The notes under the pieces were generated by a model, which was not told the DNA's origin, ran no database searches, and was given only the letters and a program-made list of their open reading frames with translations. A stretch of 64,000 bases of DNA from Pyrinomonadaceae bacterium. Its GTDB lineage: Bacteria; Acidobacteriota; Blastocatellia; Pyrinomonadales; Pyrinomonadaceae. Shown piece after piece: positions 23,755-33,815 of this stretch (position 1 is its first letter; each line of letters starts with the position of its first letter). Where the stretch lies: the NCBI GenBank assembly GCA_030841085.1, contig JAVEDP010000041.1, positions 186,001 through 250,000 of the forward strand, given 5' to 3'. The translations under genes and the position numbers were made by a program.

Positions 23755-26700
23755 TTAAAAAATAAATCGTGCTTGCAACTGGAACATTCGCGGCGGGTCG
23801 ACGTTGGCGAATGCGGGAAGCGCGACCGTGCCCGTTGGAACGGTAACCAGTTGACCGAACGTGTCCAACGGTGTGGCGCCGTTGCCGTAGGCGGTGACGC
23901 CGCGGCCGAGGTAATTCCCATGATTGAAGAGATTGAATCCCTCCAACCGCAGTAGAAGAGTCGTGCGTTCCGAAGTCTTAATCCGACCTTCAATGAAGGC
24001 TGAGACATCGGACGTTGGCGTGCCGCGAAACGCCGACTTCGGAATCACAACTCCGTTAACGACCGGCCGATCGTTCAAAATTCCATCGCCATTATTATCA
24101 ACGTTGGTCGTGCCGTTGAAGGGACGCGCCGACGCGAGCTGAGTCAGTGTGCCGGCGGTGATATTGAACGGGAACCGGTAGGTAAAGGTGAGGACCGCGC
24201 GATGCCGCTGATCGACCACACTCGGTCCGCGTTCTTCTTCGCCGAGACGCAGGATGCTGCTCTGGTTAGGCCCGATGCCATTGCCGTCAGGTTCGCTGGT
24301 GTTAGTCGCCTTAGACAACGTGTAACCCACGGAAGCATATGCACGCCGGTGCCCGCGGTAGCTGACGAGTGTCTGCAGGCCATCATAATCAGCGACGCCC
24401 AGATTCATGATCACGTTCACCTGGCGGACGCCGCCATTCGCCGGAAGAATTGGACGAGTGCCGTTTGCAACGGCCACCGTCTGCGTCTGGCCAACAACCG
24501 TGCGATCGAAAGGCGCCGGTGCGTTTAGATCGACAGTGCGGTCCATGCCGCTCAAGTGTTGATGAACATAATCGCCGCCGACAAACAATCCTTTTACTAC
24601 CTCGCGCTCGGCGCCGATCGATATCACCTGGCTGCGAGGATTCGCCAACTTATCGGGGTAGTTCGGCAGCCGATCAAAGTTGAGGCCGTACCTCGCAAAC
24701 TGAGCTTGATAGAACGAGCGCAAGCCGGCCCTGATCGTGATGTCGCGGGCCGGTAACTGAATAGCGGGAATAGTCCGCGGATCGACATTCACCGGGGTGC
24801 ATGTCAGGCAGGTGGGGAATCCCGTAGTCCCCGGAGTCGCGGTGTAAGTCGTCAATCCATCGAGCCCGTTCACGAGGTAGCCGGCAACAGCATTTGATCG
24901 AATCTGCGTGTAGTACATGCCGTAGCCGCCGCGGACCGAGGTGCGTGAATCGCCGCCGGGATGCCAGCCAAAACCGAGACGCGGTTCAAAGTTACCGTTC
25001 GCATCAGTCAAAGTTTGTCGATCATAGCGAAGGCCGACGTCGACAGTCAGATCGTTGCGCACGTGGATGCTGTCCTGCACGAACCCCGTAAGCAGCCACT
25101 GTGACAAATCATAACGATCGATCCCAAAGTTGATCGGCTGCTGATAGTTCAGAACATCAGCGAGTGTCAACTGATTAAACGGTAACGTCCGCGACGCGCC
25201 CGCAGTCACGAAAGTAAACGTGCCGAGGATCGCTGTACCGGGCTCGCTGCCCGTGCCGCCTGAACGGTGATGGATCGCGCTTCCGCCGAAGCGGAGGTTG
25301 TGTTTGCCACGCGACCACGAGAGCGTGTCAGTAAACTGAAACTGATGACTCCAGATGTCGGAAGCGCGCGACTGCCCGATGGTGAAAGGGACAGAGCCTC
25401 CAGCGTTGCCGCGCGTGTAAGTTGTAGACAGCGTCTGGGCCTCCCAGAACGTAACCGGATCGCCATGCAGATAGGAAAAGCGCGCTTCGTTGAGAAGACT
25501 TGGGCTGAGCACCCAGGTGTGATTGACCTGGGCGGTCCATGACCGTCTCGAATACTTGCGCGCGACGCTGGGCGCGTTGGTGCCGCCGACAGCGTCCTGG
25601 GGATTGTCGTCGTAGAACCGATCGACATTCATTCGAAACATCAAATTCTGATCCGGGGTTAGCTTGTGGTCCACCCTTCCATCAAATAGGAACTGGCGAT
25701 AATGGCCCGTGTAATCGAGATGGCCATCCGCCGGCAACAAAAAGGCAGGCAGCGATGTCGAGAGGAACGTCGTTCGATTCTGCCGCGTGTAGTCGGCGGT
25801 AGCGAAGAAGAAGGTCTTGTCTTTTACGATTGGCCCGCCGATGGAACCCGAAACCTGCGATAGCGCATCAGGAATATCGACCGGGCTGATAGCGGTTAGC
25901 GTGCTCGGCGTGACGCAACTCTGAACCGACGATGGACAAAAGCCTTTAGTTGAAAACGCCTTCGCCTGCCAGCCGCCCGGGCGATTCAGAAATAGTCCCT
26001 CGCCATGAAACTCATTCGTGCCGGACTTGGTGACGATGTTCAAAGCTGGGCCAGAGGTCCAGCCGAACTCGGACGAAAACGCGTTCGTGAGCACGGCCAT
26101 TTCCTGAATCGCGCCCATTGGCACCGTGGCGATCGAGGTCTGGCGGCCCCACCCTTCGTCGTTGCTCGCGCCGTCAAGCAGAAACGTAGTCGCACGACGC
26201 GAACCGACGCCGGTGATGAAGTACGTCGCGTTGACGAAAAGATCGCCCGTGCCCTTGCCCTGTCGGAACGCTGAGTTGAGAAGCGGCAGCGTCGTCGCTT
26301 TACGGCCGAGGATCGGCGTTTCGTCGATCGTTGGGCTATCAAGCCGAATGCCTATCTGCGCGTCGGCGCGCACGCCTTCAGTAGTGCCAAAGACGGTGAC
26401 CTCGATCTTCTCACCACCGACGACAAGCATCACCTTCAAGGTCGCGGTTTCACCGGAGCGCAACGTTATGTCCTTACGCTCTTCAATGCCAAATCCTTCC
26501 CGGGAAACGGTGACCGTGTACGTTCCCGTAAGCGAGAGCGCGCTAAAAGTGGCGCTGCCGTCGCTTCCGGAAACCGCCTCGCGCGCCGCGCCAGTCGCGT
26601 TGTTCACCACCGAAACTTTGGCTCCGGGCACGGCCGCGCCGTTCTGATCGGTTACGACAACGATCATCGATGCCGTGTTGGGAGACTGCGCAGCGGCCAC

Positions 26701-26775
26701 GATCATCGTCGCCGCGATGAAGGCAAACGCCGCAGTCAAAAACAGCAGCAAGCGGAATGAATTCCTGTTCGTCAC
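23755..26775 (-). CDS. TonB-dependent receptor with carboxypeptidase-regulatory-like N-terminal domain
   Basis: About 1,006 residues if the GTG at 26775 (with GAGG seven bases before) is the start; upstream codons to 26913 are less likely to be translated. A signal peptide ('LLLFLTAAFAFIAATMIVAA') is followed by a CarboxypepD_reg-like beta-sandwich near residues 40-120 ('VVVTDQNGAAVPGAKVSVVN'), a plug region, and a long beta-barrel that ends in 'FQLQARFIF' with a C-terminal Phe. It probably imports a large substrate across the outer membrane by TonB energy; the ligand is not visible. This architecture is abundant in Acidobacteriota. No TonB or transporter gene is next to it. Confidence 0.92.
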   Translation of the reverse strand: MTNRNSFRLLLFLTAAFAFIAATMIVAAAQSPNTASMIVVVTDQNGAAVPGAKVSVVNNATGAAREAVSGSDGSATFSALSLTGTYTVTVSREGFGIEERKDITLRSGETATLKVMLVVGGEKIEVTVFGTTEGVRADAQIGIRLDSPTIDETPILGRKATTLPLLNSAFRQGKGTGDLFVNATYFITGVGSRRATTFLLDGASNDEGWGRQTSIATVPMGAIQEMAVLTNAFSSEFGWTSGPALNIVTKSGTNEFHGEGLFLNRPGGWQAKAFSTKGFCPSSVQSCVTPSTLTAISPVDIPDALSQVSGSIGGPIVKDKTFFFATADYTRQNRTTFLSTSLPAFLLPADGHLDYTGHYRQFLFDGRVDHKLTPDQNLMFRMNVDRFYDDNPQDAVGGTNAPSVARKYSRRSWTAQVNHTWVLSPSLLNEARFSYLHGDPVTFWEAQTLSTTYTRGNAGGSVPFTIGQSRASDIWSHQFQFTDTLSWSRGKHNLRFGGSAIHHRSGGTGSEPGTAILGTFTFVTAGASRTLPFNQLTLADVLNYQQPINFGIDRYDLSQWLLTGFVQDSIHVRNDLTVDVGLRYDRQTLTDANGNFEPRLGFGWHPGGDSRTSVRGGYGMYYTQIRSNAVAGYLVNGLDGLTTYTATPGTTGFPTCLTCTPVNVDPRTIPAIQLPARDITIRAGLRSFYQAQFARYGLNFDRLPNYPDKLANPRSQVISIGAEREVVKGLFVGGDYVHQHLSGMDRTVDLNAPAPFDRTVVGQTQTVAVANGTRPILPANGGVRQVNVIMNLGVADYDGLQTLVSYRGHRRAYASVGYTLSKATNTSEPDGNGIGPNQSSILRLGEEERGPSVVDQRHRAVLTFTYRFPFNITAGTLTQLASARPFNGTTNVDNNGDGILNDRPVVNGVVIPKSAFRGTPTSDVSAFIEGRIKTSERTTLLLRLEGFNLFNHGNYLGRGVTAYGNGATPLDTFGQLVTVPTGTVALPAFANVDPPRMFQLQARFIF

Positions 26776-26985
26776 CTCGATAACCTCGTCGTTTTGAAGA
26801 GCTCGTACGATCGGTTTCAGGCCGAGTCCGATCAGTCGCGGCAATTGGTGCGATGATAATCGCTCAAGCTTCTGAAACGACGGATTGTACGAGCGCGGGA
26901 GAATTACTACCAAAGCTCGTATACAAACCCGCTGCGCTCCACGGTTCTGATGATTTTCGGCGCTCCGACGGGGTACAATTCAGTG

Positions 26986-27633
26986 ATGAGACCAATAATC
27001 TTTCTTTTGATTCTGTCGACGATTCTGCTGGCGGCTGACGACCAACGAAAGCCCGACGACTGTTCCTGGGAAAACAAGAGCAAGGCCCGGAAGTCAGTCA
27101 AAACCCGCAGCGCGGAAGTTGGCAAGAGCTACGTTAACTACAACGACGGCAAACCCATCACGATCGCGGAGTGGTACAAACTAACCTGCTCGCTCGATGC
27201 GAAAGTTCCCGATCCGATTCCCGCCGATGCGCCGATCGAAGGGGCGGAGACAGTGCGAGTTACCCTGCGCGGTTATCTGCTTGGAGCTCACTTTGAAAGA
27301 GACGGCGACCACGACATGCAAGCGGAGATCGCCGCTGGTCCGGAATGGAATTCAGATCACGTCCTGCTGGAGCTTGCTCCCGGCGCGGAATTCTGTAACG
27401 CGCGCCACGGTCTTTGGCAACTCGTCAGAAAAGATGGTTGCAAGACTGACCAGTGCATTATGCGAAAGCCTGTCGAAGTTTTAGTTACCGGATATCTACT
27501 GGTCGGCGGTGCACAGGGAACAAAGAATTACTGCCAGGCGCCAAGCACGCGCGGCATGCACAAGGGCGCTGCAGGCAGCATGATCCGTGGTAGCTGGCGG
27601 CTGCAGCCGGTGTTTGCTGTTAAGAGAGTTTGA
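26986..27633 (+). CDS. exported protein, 215 aa, unknown
   Basis: The ATG at 26986 begins a signal peptide ('MRPIIFLLILSTILLAADD'). The mature part of about 195 residues has paired cysteines (in 'KLTCSLD', 'AEFCNARHG', 'KDGCKTDQCIM', 'NYCQAP'), which suggests disulfides outside the cytoplasm, and 'GTKNYCQAPSTRGMHKGAAG' near the end. I do not recognise a family. It is divergent from the receptor gene and convergent to the BlaR1-like gene at 27650. The start upstream at 26950 lacks a signal-peptide-like leader. Confidence 0.72.
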   Translation: MRPIIFLLILSTILLAADDQRKPDDCSWENKSKARKSVKTRSAEVGKSYVNYNDGKPITIAEWYKLTCSLDAKVPDPIPADAPIEGAETVRVTLRGYLLGAHFERDGDHDMQAEIAAGPEWNSDHVLLELAPGAEFCNARHGLWQLVRKDGCKTDQCIMRKPVEVLVTGYLLVGGAQGTKNYCQAPSTRGMHKGAAGSMIRGSWRLQPVFAVKRV

Positions 27634-27649
27634 AGAGAAAACGCGCGGA

Positions 27650-28654
27650 TCAGCGCAGCGCGGAAACAACCTGCTCCAGCAGAAGATGAACTCTTGAGAG
27701 CAGGACGGGACTGGTGGCTGAAATAGCGAGGCTAGCCAACAACATAATCGGCGGAGTCCAAACCAAAAACTTCTTGATGACTTCATTGCGCGAGCGCGTT
27801 CGATAGTCAGTTGCCGAAAGCGCAATCAGACGGCGCACTCGCGACTTCACACCGTTCGTCTCCTCATCTCCCAGCAGGAAAACTCCCGCCGGCATCGTTG
27901 GTCGCACGCCCGGGGGAATCTTTTTGGCAATCTTCACCAGCGCCGAAGCAAGGTCCAGCGCCGCACCATTCCCCTGCCGCGCCGCATTCTCATCCGCAGC
28001 CTCTTCCGATGCTTCTGACCACGCTCGATCAAGCGAGCGGCCGCTGGGAATGATCAGCAAAACATCGCGACAAGCCTGCAACAAGCCACGCTTCAAATTG
28101 TCGCGGGCGATCAGGTGTCCCTTTTCATGGGCCAATGCGGCTGCGATTTCTTCCGGGGCAAGCAACTCAAGAACCTGACGGGCAATAAACAGTTTGGGAC
28201 GCATGAAGCCGACGATCGCAATCAGCGGAAAGGTGTGTTCGATCTGATAAGCCTTGATTGCAATGCCTGTGATTTCGATTGGCTTTCCTTGTCGCAACCA
28301 GTTGGCAGTAAGTTTTGCCGTGGCACGGTGAGCGGCAATGCCTCGATAGATTGAGACTGCAATTCCCGTTGCTGAGAAAAACGCCAACAATGCGAGTTTG
28401 AAACTAACGCTTTCCGATGTATGCCGCGGCTCATACGCCAGATAAGACGGGACCAGCAACAGCGAGACTGACAAAAAAGCCAACAGGGCCGGCAGGGTTC
28501 GTAAAGAGAAAAGCAAACGAGCGCGCGTGGCTGCCGTCCAACCAATCGTCAGCTTACCGGCAACGCGCCAGACCCCGGCGATGGCCGACGACGCCAAACT
28601 ATTAAAGGTCAGCAACGCAGCCAGCAGCAATGAGAGTCCCAGAAGTTCGAACAT
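27650..28654 (-). CDS. M56 family (BlaR1/MecR1-like) membrane metallopeptidase
   Basis: The 334-residue protein has four N-terminal membrane helices and a zinc-protease motif 'ALAHEKGHLIARDNLKRGLL' near residue 190, as in the cytoplasmic protease domain of BlaR1/MecR1. The large extracellular penicillin-binding sensor is absent; the protein ends after one more helix. Known relatives sense an external signal and cleave their partner repressor. The partner here is the BlaI-type gene 40 bases upstream on the same strand. The real ligand is unknown and no beta-lactamase gene is nearby. Confidence 0.87.
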   Translation of the reverse strand: MFELLGLSLLLAALLTFNSLASSAIAGVWRVAGKLTIGWTAATRARLLFSLRTLPALLAFLSVSLLLVPSYLAYEPRHTSESVSFKLALLAFFSATGIAVSIYRGIAAHRATAKLTANWLRQGKPIEITGIAIKAYQIEHTFPLIAIVGFMRPKLFIARQVLELLAPEEIAAALAHEKGHLIARDNLKRGLLQACRDVLLIIPSGRSLDRAWSEASEEAADENAARQGNGAALDLASALVKIAKKIPPGVRPTMPAGVFLLGDEETNGVKSRVRRLIALSATDYRTRSRNEVIKKFLVWTPPIMLLASLAISATSPVLLSRVHLLLEQVVSALR

Positions 28655-28693
28655 CTTTCAGCTTTCAGTTAACTTTCGAGAATTAAGTTTTCG

Positions 28694-29131
28694 CTATTGC
28701 TTCAGCTCTTTACGCTTCTCTTTTATCAGGCGGTCGAGCTCGTCGAGCAACTCGCGATCTCTTTCACTAACGGCGTCGACGATACACGCAAGCACAGGCT
28801 GGACGGATTCAGTGCCGTGGCCCAGCAGTCCTTCAATCAAGTCTTCGGTGATTCCCTGTTCAAACTGCGCCGGAGAAACCGCAGGCAGATAAACAAAGGC
28901 GCGCCCGTCTTTACGTCGCGTCAGCAGCCGTTTCTTGAAGAGGCGGTCCAACGTGGTCATCAGTGTGGTGTAGGCAACGCTTTCTCCAAATGCCAGGTAG
29001 ACATCGCGCACACTAACTTCATCCCGGCGCCAGATCTCGTTTAAGACCTCGCGCTCCAGTTTGCCTAGTGCCTGGGCCGCGACTTCACGCGGCCTTCTGA
29101 ATCCGCGGAGCGTAAATTTTGGAATTGGCAT
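28694..29131 (-). CDS. blaI: BlaI/MecI family transcriptional repressor
   Basis: The 145-residue protein has the winged-helix N-terminus 'LGKLEREVLNEIWRRDEVSV' and 'YTTLMTTLDRLFKKRLLTRR' near residues 20-70, followed by 'LPAVSPAQFEQG' and a dimerisation helix region. These repressors bind operator palindromes and are removed by their M56 partner, encoded 40 bases downstream. I chose the ATG at 29131; the longer frame runs back into the divergent gene. A promoter-like TTGACA-N17-TATATT ends seven bases before the ATG, so the transcript is probably leaderless. The divergent fatty-acid/sterol hydroxylase gene is a likely target. Confidence 0.88.
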   Translation of the reverse strand: MPIPKFTLRGFRRPREVAAQALGKLEREVLNEIWRRDEVSVRDVYLAFGESVAYTTLMTTLDRLFKKRLLTRRKDGRAFVYLPAVSPAQFEQGITEDLIEGLLGHGTESVQPVLACIVDAVSERDRELLDELDRLIKEKRKELKQ

Positions 29132-29138
29132 AGCGGAA

Positions 29139-29167
29139 AATATAGAAGCGGGTTTTGGCGCTGTCAA
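29139..29167 (-). promoter_or_regulatory. promoter of blaI (minus strand)
   Basis: On the minus strand TTGACA (29167-29162), exactly 17 bases, TATATT (29144-29139). Transcription would begin at about the ATG of blaI (29131), giving a leaderless message. Confidence 0.72.
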
Positions 29168-29169
29168 TG

Positions 29170-29197
29170 TTGCAACGCCTTCCGGGTATGGTAAAAT
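29170..29197 (+). promoter_or_regulatory. divergent promoter of the hydroxylase-SDR operon
   Basis: TTGCAA (29170-29175), 16-base spacer, TAAAAT (29192-29197). Its -35 overlaps the palindrome GTTGCAAC (29169-29176) and is two bases away from the -35 of blaI, so one bound repressor could block both. Confidence 0.6.
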
Positions 29198-29258
29198 CCC
29201 GGGCACTCTCCAGGGAGCAGCGAAAGACAACTTAGGCAAACTTCTCATCGAGGGACTC

Positions 29259-29981
29259 ATGCATTCCTCCGGTCGCCAAGGCATCCTTCCAGTCAGCGCT
29301 TACAAACGTGAGCAGGCGGGCATTTCTCGACGCAAGCTTTATCCCGTTACGGCCTTCTACACTGCGTTCGCCGTGATCATGCTGGTGTTGGGATTACGCA
29401 CCGGTCACCCCTATAAAGCGATTGTTTTCTTTCTGCTCGGCATCCCGCTGTGGACGTTTACGGAATACACTTCGCATCGCTGGGTATTTCATCGCCACTG
29501 GCCCATGTCCACCCGGAAGTACAAAAAATATTTCACTTATCTGTCCTACAAATATCTTGATCCGACCCATTTTGGACACCATGAACGTCCATTCGACGGC
29601 GAACACATCAACGGACACTTAAGAGATTTGCTTCCCGTTTTCGCGGTCACGCTGCCGTTGAGTCTGCTCTTCCCGATCTATACAGTGCCGATGTTGCTGG
29701 CCGGAGTTGTGCAGTGCTACGTGCTCGAAGAATGGATTCATCACTGCGAGCACTACTACTATTTTCAAAACTCATATTTCCTGCACATCAAAAAATCTCA
29801 TCTCTATCACCACAGCTCTCGCGGTATCGATCGCGGCTATGGAATCACCAATGCCTTTTGGGACGTTGTATTTCGAACTCGTTACCCGCCAGAAATTCGC
29901 CAGCGACTCTTCGGCCCGTCGCGGCTCTCGCGATTGCCAGAACCACCAGCATACAACGTGGATAGCCGGGAATTGCAGTGA
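29259..29981 (+). CDS. sterol desaturase / fatty acid hydroxylase family protein
   Basis: The 241-residue membrane protein has the four His clusters of the diiron hydroxylase superfamily: 'HRWVFHRHW' near residue 81, 'HFGHHERPF', 'HHCEHYYYF' near residue 163 and 'SHLYHHSS' near residue 183, with membrane helices near 32-65 and 126-155. Such enzymes hydroxylate or desaturate fatty acids, sterols or carotenoids at the membrane. The ATG at 29259 fits the leader after the promoter at 29170; the open frame to 29061 crosses into blaI. The SDR gene overlaps its stop by four bases, so they form an operon. The divergent BlaI-type repressor probably controls it. Confidence 0.88.
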   Translation: MHSSGRQGILPVSAYKREQAGISRRKLYPVTAFYTAFAVIMLVLGLRTGHPYKAIVFFLLGIPLWTFTEYTSHRWVFHRHWPMSTRKYKKYFTYLSYKYLDPTHFGHHERPFDGEHINGHLRDLLPVFAVTLPLSLLFPIYTVPMLLAGVVQCYVLEEWIHHCEHYYYFQNSYFLHIKKSHLYHHSSRGIDRGYGITNAFWDVVFRTRYPPEIRQRLFGPSRLSRLPEPPAYNVDSRELQ

Positions 29982-30760
29982 CGAGCGGCTCGACGTTTGC
30001 CCTCATCACCGGAGCTTCCAAAGGTCTTGGGAAATATTTTGCCCGGGCGCTCGCGGCGCGGAAGCAGAACCTGATCCTGGTAGCCCGGTCGAAAGATAAG
30101 CTTGACGCGTTGGCGAGTGAGCTGCGGCATTCGCACGGAATTCAGGCCGAGCCGCTGGAATTCGATCTCGCTGCGGCTGGTGCCGGCCTGCAACTTGCCC
30201 AACAACTTCGCGAACATAATTTCCAAACTGAATTGCTGGTGAACAACGCAGGCTTTGGTGAGCGCGGAAAGTTTTTGGATCTATCGCTTGAGCGGCAAAT
30301 GCAGATGATCCATTTGCAGGACACGGCGGTAGTTGAACTGACTTATCAACTGTTGCCGGCAATGATCGACGCGGGCCGCGGTGGCATCATCAACGTATCT
30401 TCGCTGGCCGGCTTTCAGCCTGTTCCTTACGCGGCAATCTATTCCGCCACCAAGTCATTTCTCACCACGTTCTCTATGGCGCTGCGCGAAGAACTGCGGT
30501 TAACCGGTGTGAAGGTGGTTACCGTTTGTCCGGGGCGGCTGCGCGCGGATCCGGAAGATGCGGAAGCTCAAGAGAAAAGACAGAAAGTCCCGGGACGTGA
30601 GCAACGCCACGAAGATGTAGTCAATGAAACTCTGAAGAAGCTCGACAGCGGTGGTGGTCTGGTCATTCCCGGTCGTCTGAATCGATTGACCGTCCGCGGC
30701 CAGCGCCTCATGTCGCTGAATGCCGTCCCTAAGATCGTCGCCCGTCTATCCAAATCGTGA
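29978..30760 (+). CDS. short-chain dehydrogenase/reductase
   Basis: The 260-residue SDR has the NAD(P)-binding 'ALITGASKGLGKYFARAL' at the N-terminus, 'LVNNAGFGERGKF' near residue 86, the catalytic 'INVSSLAGFQPVPYAAIYSA' with Ser and Tyr followed by Lys ('YSATKS') near residue 155. The C-terminal part after 'VCPGRLRADPED' is slightly unlike common enzymes in its charge. The GTG at 29978 overlaps the TGA of the hydroxylase gene, so the two are translationally coupled and probably act on one lipid substrate, which cannot be named from sequence. Confidence 0.92.
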   Translation: MTSGSTFALITGASKGLGKYFARALAARKQNLILVARSKDKLDALASELRHSHGIQAEPLEFDLAAAGAGLQLAQQLREHNFQTELLVNNAGFGERGKFLDLSLERQMQMIHLQDTAVVELTYQLLPAMIDAGRGGIINVSSLAGFQPVPYAAIYSATKSFLTTFSMALREELRLTGVKVVTVCPGRLRADPEDAEAQEKRQKVPGREQRHEDVVNETLKKLDSGGGLVIPGRLNRLTVRGQRLMSLNAVPKIVARLSKS

Positions 30761-30881
30761 GCTGCGCCGACCCACCATCCTCTACCTAAGCGCATTTCCC
30801 GTCCGTTAAGTTTCAAGGTATCATTTGAGGTTTTCACGTTGCCGATATTCCCTACCGTAGGGTTGCGGCCGGTTTTGAATT

Positions 30882-33815
30882 ATGTCGGAACAAGCCATCA
30901 CAGTTCGCGGCGCTCGCGTCAACAATCTCAAGAACATCTCGTTTTCTATTCCTATTAACGAGTTGACCGTAGTCACGGGCGTCAGCGGTTCGGGTAAATC
31001 GTCACTCGCGTTCGACACGATTTACGCCGAAGGCCAACGCCGCTACGTCGAATCTTTATCGGCCTACGCACGCCAGTTTCTCGAGCGCATGGACAAGCCT
31101 GACGTTGACGAAGTGCGCGGCATCGCTCCTGCCATCGCTATTCGTCAAAAGAATTCCACGCGCAATCCGCGTTCAACGGTTGGCACGCAGACGGAGGTGT
31201 TGGACTACCTGCGCCTGCTGTATGCGCGCATCGGTATCACCTACTGCCGTATGTGCGGCCGCGAGGTTTATAAGGATTCGCCTGAGTCAGTGGCTGACGA
31301 AATCCTGGCGACGTTGCCGGAAGGCACGCGCTTCTATGTTTTGTTTCCGGCGCAAGCGGGAATTGCCGAGACGCAAGCTAACGGCGAAGCCGAGAAGCGG
31401 AGAAACGGAGACGGGCAGAAGCGGCGAAAGAAATCGCCCACTCACCCTGTCTCCCCTTCACCCCGCTCCGCGGTGACGCCACGTCAGGTAATCACGGCTC
31501 ACGTTATGAGTCTTATGCAGCGCGGTTTCACGCGGCTGTTTCACAACGGCGAAACGATCGAGTTGCAATCGCCGGACGACTACCTGCTCGATAGTTTCGA
31601 AAATGTTTTTGTGATGGTCGACCGGTTGGTTGCGCGGCCGGAAATTCGACAGCGGCTGGTTGATTCGCTGGAAATTTGTTTTCAGGAAGGCCACGGCACG
31701 GCAAACATCGAAACAATGGAAGCCGAGCCAAACCGCCTGAAGTTTTCTGACCGGTTTGAATGCAAGTATGACGGCACAGTCTACGCCGAACCCGAGCCGC
31801 GACTTTTCAGTTTCAATAATCCGTACGGCGCCTGTCCCACCTGCCAGGGGTTTGGCAACACGATCGGACTCGATCTCGATCTGGTAATTCCCAATCCGGC
31901 ACTGAGTTTGAAGGAAGGGGCGATCGAACCCTGGACCAAGCCGCAGCATGAATGGGCGTTGGACGAGCTGAAGCAATTTTGCAAGTCGGAAAAGATTTCA
32001 ATGACTGTTCCCTTCGCGCAACTTTCGCGCGCGGAACAGCGCGCGATTATTGAAGGCAAGCGCGACTGGGGCGGCGTGCGCGGCTTTTATGATTGGTTGG
32101 AAACCAAGAAATACAAGCTGCACGTGCGCGTCTTTCTTTCTAAATACCGCGGCTACACGTTGTGTCCCGACTGCGCCGGCGGGCGTTTGCGCCAGGAAGC
32201 GCGCGATGTAAAGGTCGGCGGCTCTACCTTGCCGGAAGTTTGTTCGCTGGCCATTAAAGACGCCGCGGTTTTCTTTGATGCGTTAGTGCTCTCGACCGAA
32301 CAATCTGCGATCGCGGACCGAATTCTGTTTGAAGTTCGACGTCGCCTGCGTTTCATGGTTGAGGTCGGCCTCGACTATCTGACGCTCGATCGTCTCGCTT
32401 CAACCTTGTCGGGCGGCGAAGCGCAGCGCATTCAACTGGCCACGAACCTGGGCTCTTCGTTAGTTGGCGCGCTGTACGTTCTCGACGAACCCTCGATTGG
32501 TTTACATCCCCGCGACAACGATCGGCTAATAAAATTGCTCCACAATCTGCGCGACATCGGCAATACAGTTCTCGTGGTCGAACATGACGAAGACATGATG
32601 CGGGCCGCCGATCATATTTTGGATATTGGTCCGTCGGCAGGTGAACTGGGCGGACGCGTTATATACGAAGGCGACTTTGCCGGACTGTTGACCGATCAAA
32701 GTTCACTGACGGCGCGTTATCTCCGCGGTGAAGCGGAAATCAAAGAACCCAAGCAACGACGAGTTCTTCAGAAGCGGCGTTTGAATCTGCACGGCGCTTC
32801 GGAACACAACCTGAAGAATATCGACGTTGAGTTCCCGCTCGACATGCTGGTCTGCGTTACCGGAGTCAGCGGCTCGGGCAAGTCAACCCTTATTCACAAT
32901 TGCATCTACGCCGGCTTGAAAAAGCAACGTGGCGACTGGCAAGGACATGTCGGCGCGTTTGCGAAGCTGGAAGGCGGCCAGTTTGTCGATGACGTAATAC
33001 TGGTGGACCAGTCGCCGATTGGACGCACGCCGCGCTCGAATCCAGTGACGTACATAAAAGTTTATGACGGCATTCGCGAAGTGTTTGCCTCAACGCGTGA
33101 AGCGCAGGCGCGCGGTTTCGATCCTTCGCACTTCTCGTTCAACCTGCCGGGTGGGCGCTGCGACGTTTGCCAGGGCGACGGCACAGTGACCGTCGAGATG
33201 CAATTCCTCGCCGACGTTGAGTTGGTCTGTGAAGAATGCAAAGGCACACGCTTCAAGCAACAAATTCTGGACGTGCGCTATCGCGGCAAGAATGTGCACG
33301 AAGTTTTGAACATGACGGTGCGCGAGGCTATCGGTTTCTTTCGCGAAGTCGCAAAGATTACGAACAAGTTGAAAGTGCTGGACGAGGTAGGGCTGGGTTA
33401 TTTGCGGCTGGGCCAATCGGCGACCACGCTGTCGGGTGGTGAAGCGCAGCGGATCAAACTGGCAGCGCAACTCTCAAAACGAACTGGGGCAAAGACGCTT
33501 TACATTTTTGACGAGCCGACCACTGGCTTGCACTTTGACGACATCAACAAACTGCTCGCTGCGTTTCGTGCATTGATCGACGCCGGCGGCTCGTTGTTGG
33601 TGATCGAACATAACCTCGACGTGATCAAGACTGCAGACCACATCATCGACCTGGGACCGGAAGGCGGCGATGCGGGCGGACACGTCGTCGTCACCGGCAC
33701 ACCGGAAAAGATTATGGCCACGCGTGCTTCACACACGGGGAAATATCTGCGTCAGCATCTCGCGAAGACGAACGGACACGCCGGAACTAATGGAAACCTA
33801 GCCGGTCAAAAATAA
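30882..33815 (+). CDS. uvrA: UvrA, excinuclease ABC subunit A, with in-frame heptamer-element insertion
   Basis: UvrA finds bulky DNA damage and loads UvrB. The 977-residue protein has two ABC cassettes: Walker A '[15 protein letters not shown]' near residue 32 and '[15 protein letters not shown]' near residue 660, signatures '[12 protein letters not shown]' and '[12 protein letters not shown]', and zinc sites 'CPTCQGFGN', 'CDVCQGDG' and 'CEECKGTRF'. Residues about 169-198 are an extra low-complexity stretch rich in Arg, Lys, Ser and Pro that corresponds to a heptamer element (31389-31477) in frame; the protein resumes at '[18 protein letters not shown]'. The last ten bases overlap the convergent DUF5615 gene. 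Confidence 0.96.
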   Translation: MSEQAITVRGARVNNLKNISFSIPINELTVVTGVSGSGKSSLAFDTIYAEGQRRYVESLSAYARQFLERMDKPDVDEVRGIAPAIAIRQKNSTRNPRSTVGTQTEVLDYLRLLYARIGITYCRMCGREVYKDSPESVADEILATLPEGTRFYVLFPAQAGIAETQANGEAEKRRNGDGQKRRKKSPTHPVSPSPRSAVTPRQVITAHVMSLMQRGFTRLFHNGETIELQSPDDYLLDSFENVFVMVDRLVARPEIRQRLVDSLEICFQEGHGTANIETMEAEPNRLKFSDRFECKYDGTVYAEPEPRLFSFNNPYGACPTCQGFGNTIGLDLDLVIPNPALSLKEGAIEPWTKPQHEWALDELKQFCKSEKISMTVPFAQLSRAEQRAIIEGKRDWGGVRGFYDWLETKKYKLHVRVFLSKYRGYTLCPDCAGGRLRQEARDVKVGGSTLPEVCSLAIKDAAVFFDALVLSTEQSAIADRILFEVRRRLRFMVEVGLDYLTLDRLASTLSGGEAQRIQLATNLGSSLVGALYVLDEPSIGLHPRDNDRLIKLLHNLRDIGNTVLVVEHDEDMMRAADHILDIGPSAGELGGRVIYEGDFAGLLTDQSSLTARYLRGEAEIKEPKQRRVLQKRRLNLHGASEHNLKNIDVEFPLDMLVCVTGVSGSGKSTLIHNCIYAGLKKQRGDWQGHVGAFAKLEGGQFVDDVILVDQSPIGRTPRSNPVTYIKVYDGIREVFASTREAQARGFDPSHFSFNLPGGRCDVCQGDGTVTVEMQFLADVELVCEECKGTRFKQQILDVRYRGKNVHEVLNMTVREAIGFFREVAKITNKLKVLDEVGLGYLRLGQSATTLSGGEAQRIKLAAQLSKRTGAKTLYIFDEPTTGLHFDDINKLLAAFRALIDAGGSLLVIEHNLDVIKTADHIIDLGPEGGDAGGHVVVTGTPEKIMATRASHTGKYLRQHLAKTNGHAGTNGNLAGQK
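31389..31477. repeat. inverted heptamer element Hp4 inside uvrA
   Basis: A G/A-rich left half (AGCGGAGAAACGGAGACGGG) faces a C/T-rich right half (CACCCTGTCTCCCCTTCACC); the reverse complement of the right half (GGGGTGAAGGGGAGACAGGG) aligns to the left in near 7-base steps. The arms are imperfect. It has a length compatible with the reading frame and adds about 30 residues. Confidence 0.65.

Noticed and set aside
27650-29131. Beta-lactam resistance locus
   Set aside because: The M56/BlaI pair lacks the penicillin-binding sensor and there is no beta-lactamase or PBP gene; the MBL protein at 14141 is far away and of unknown substrate.
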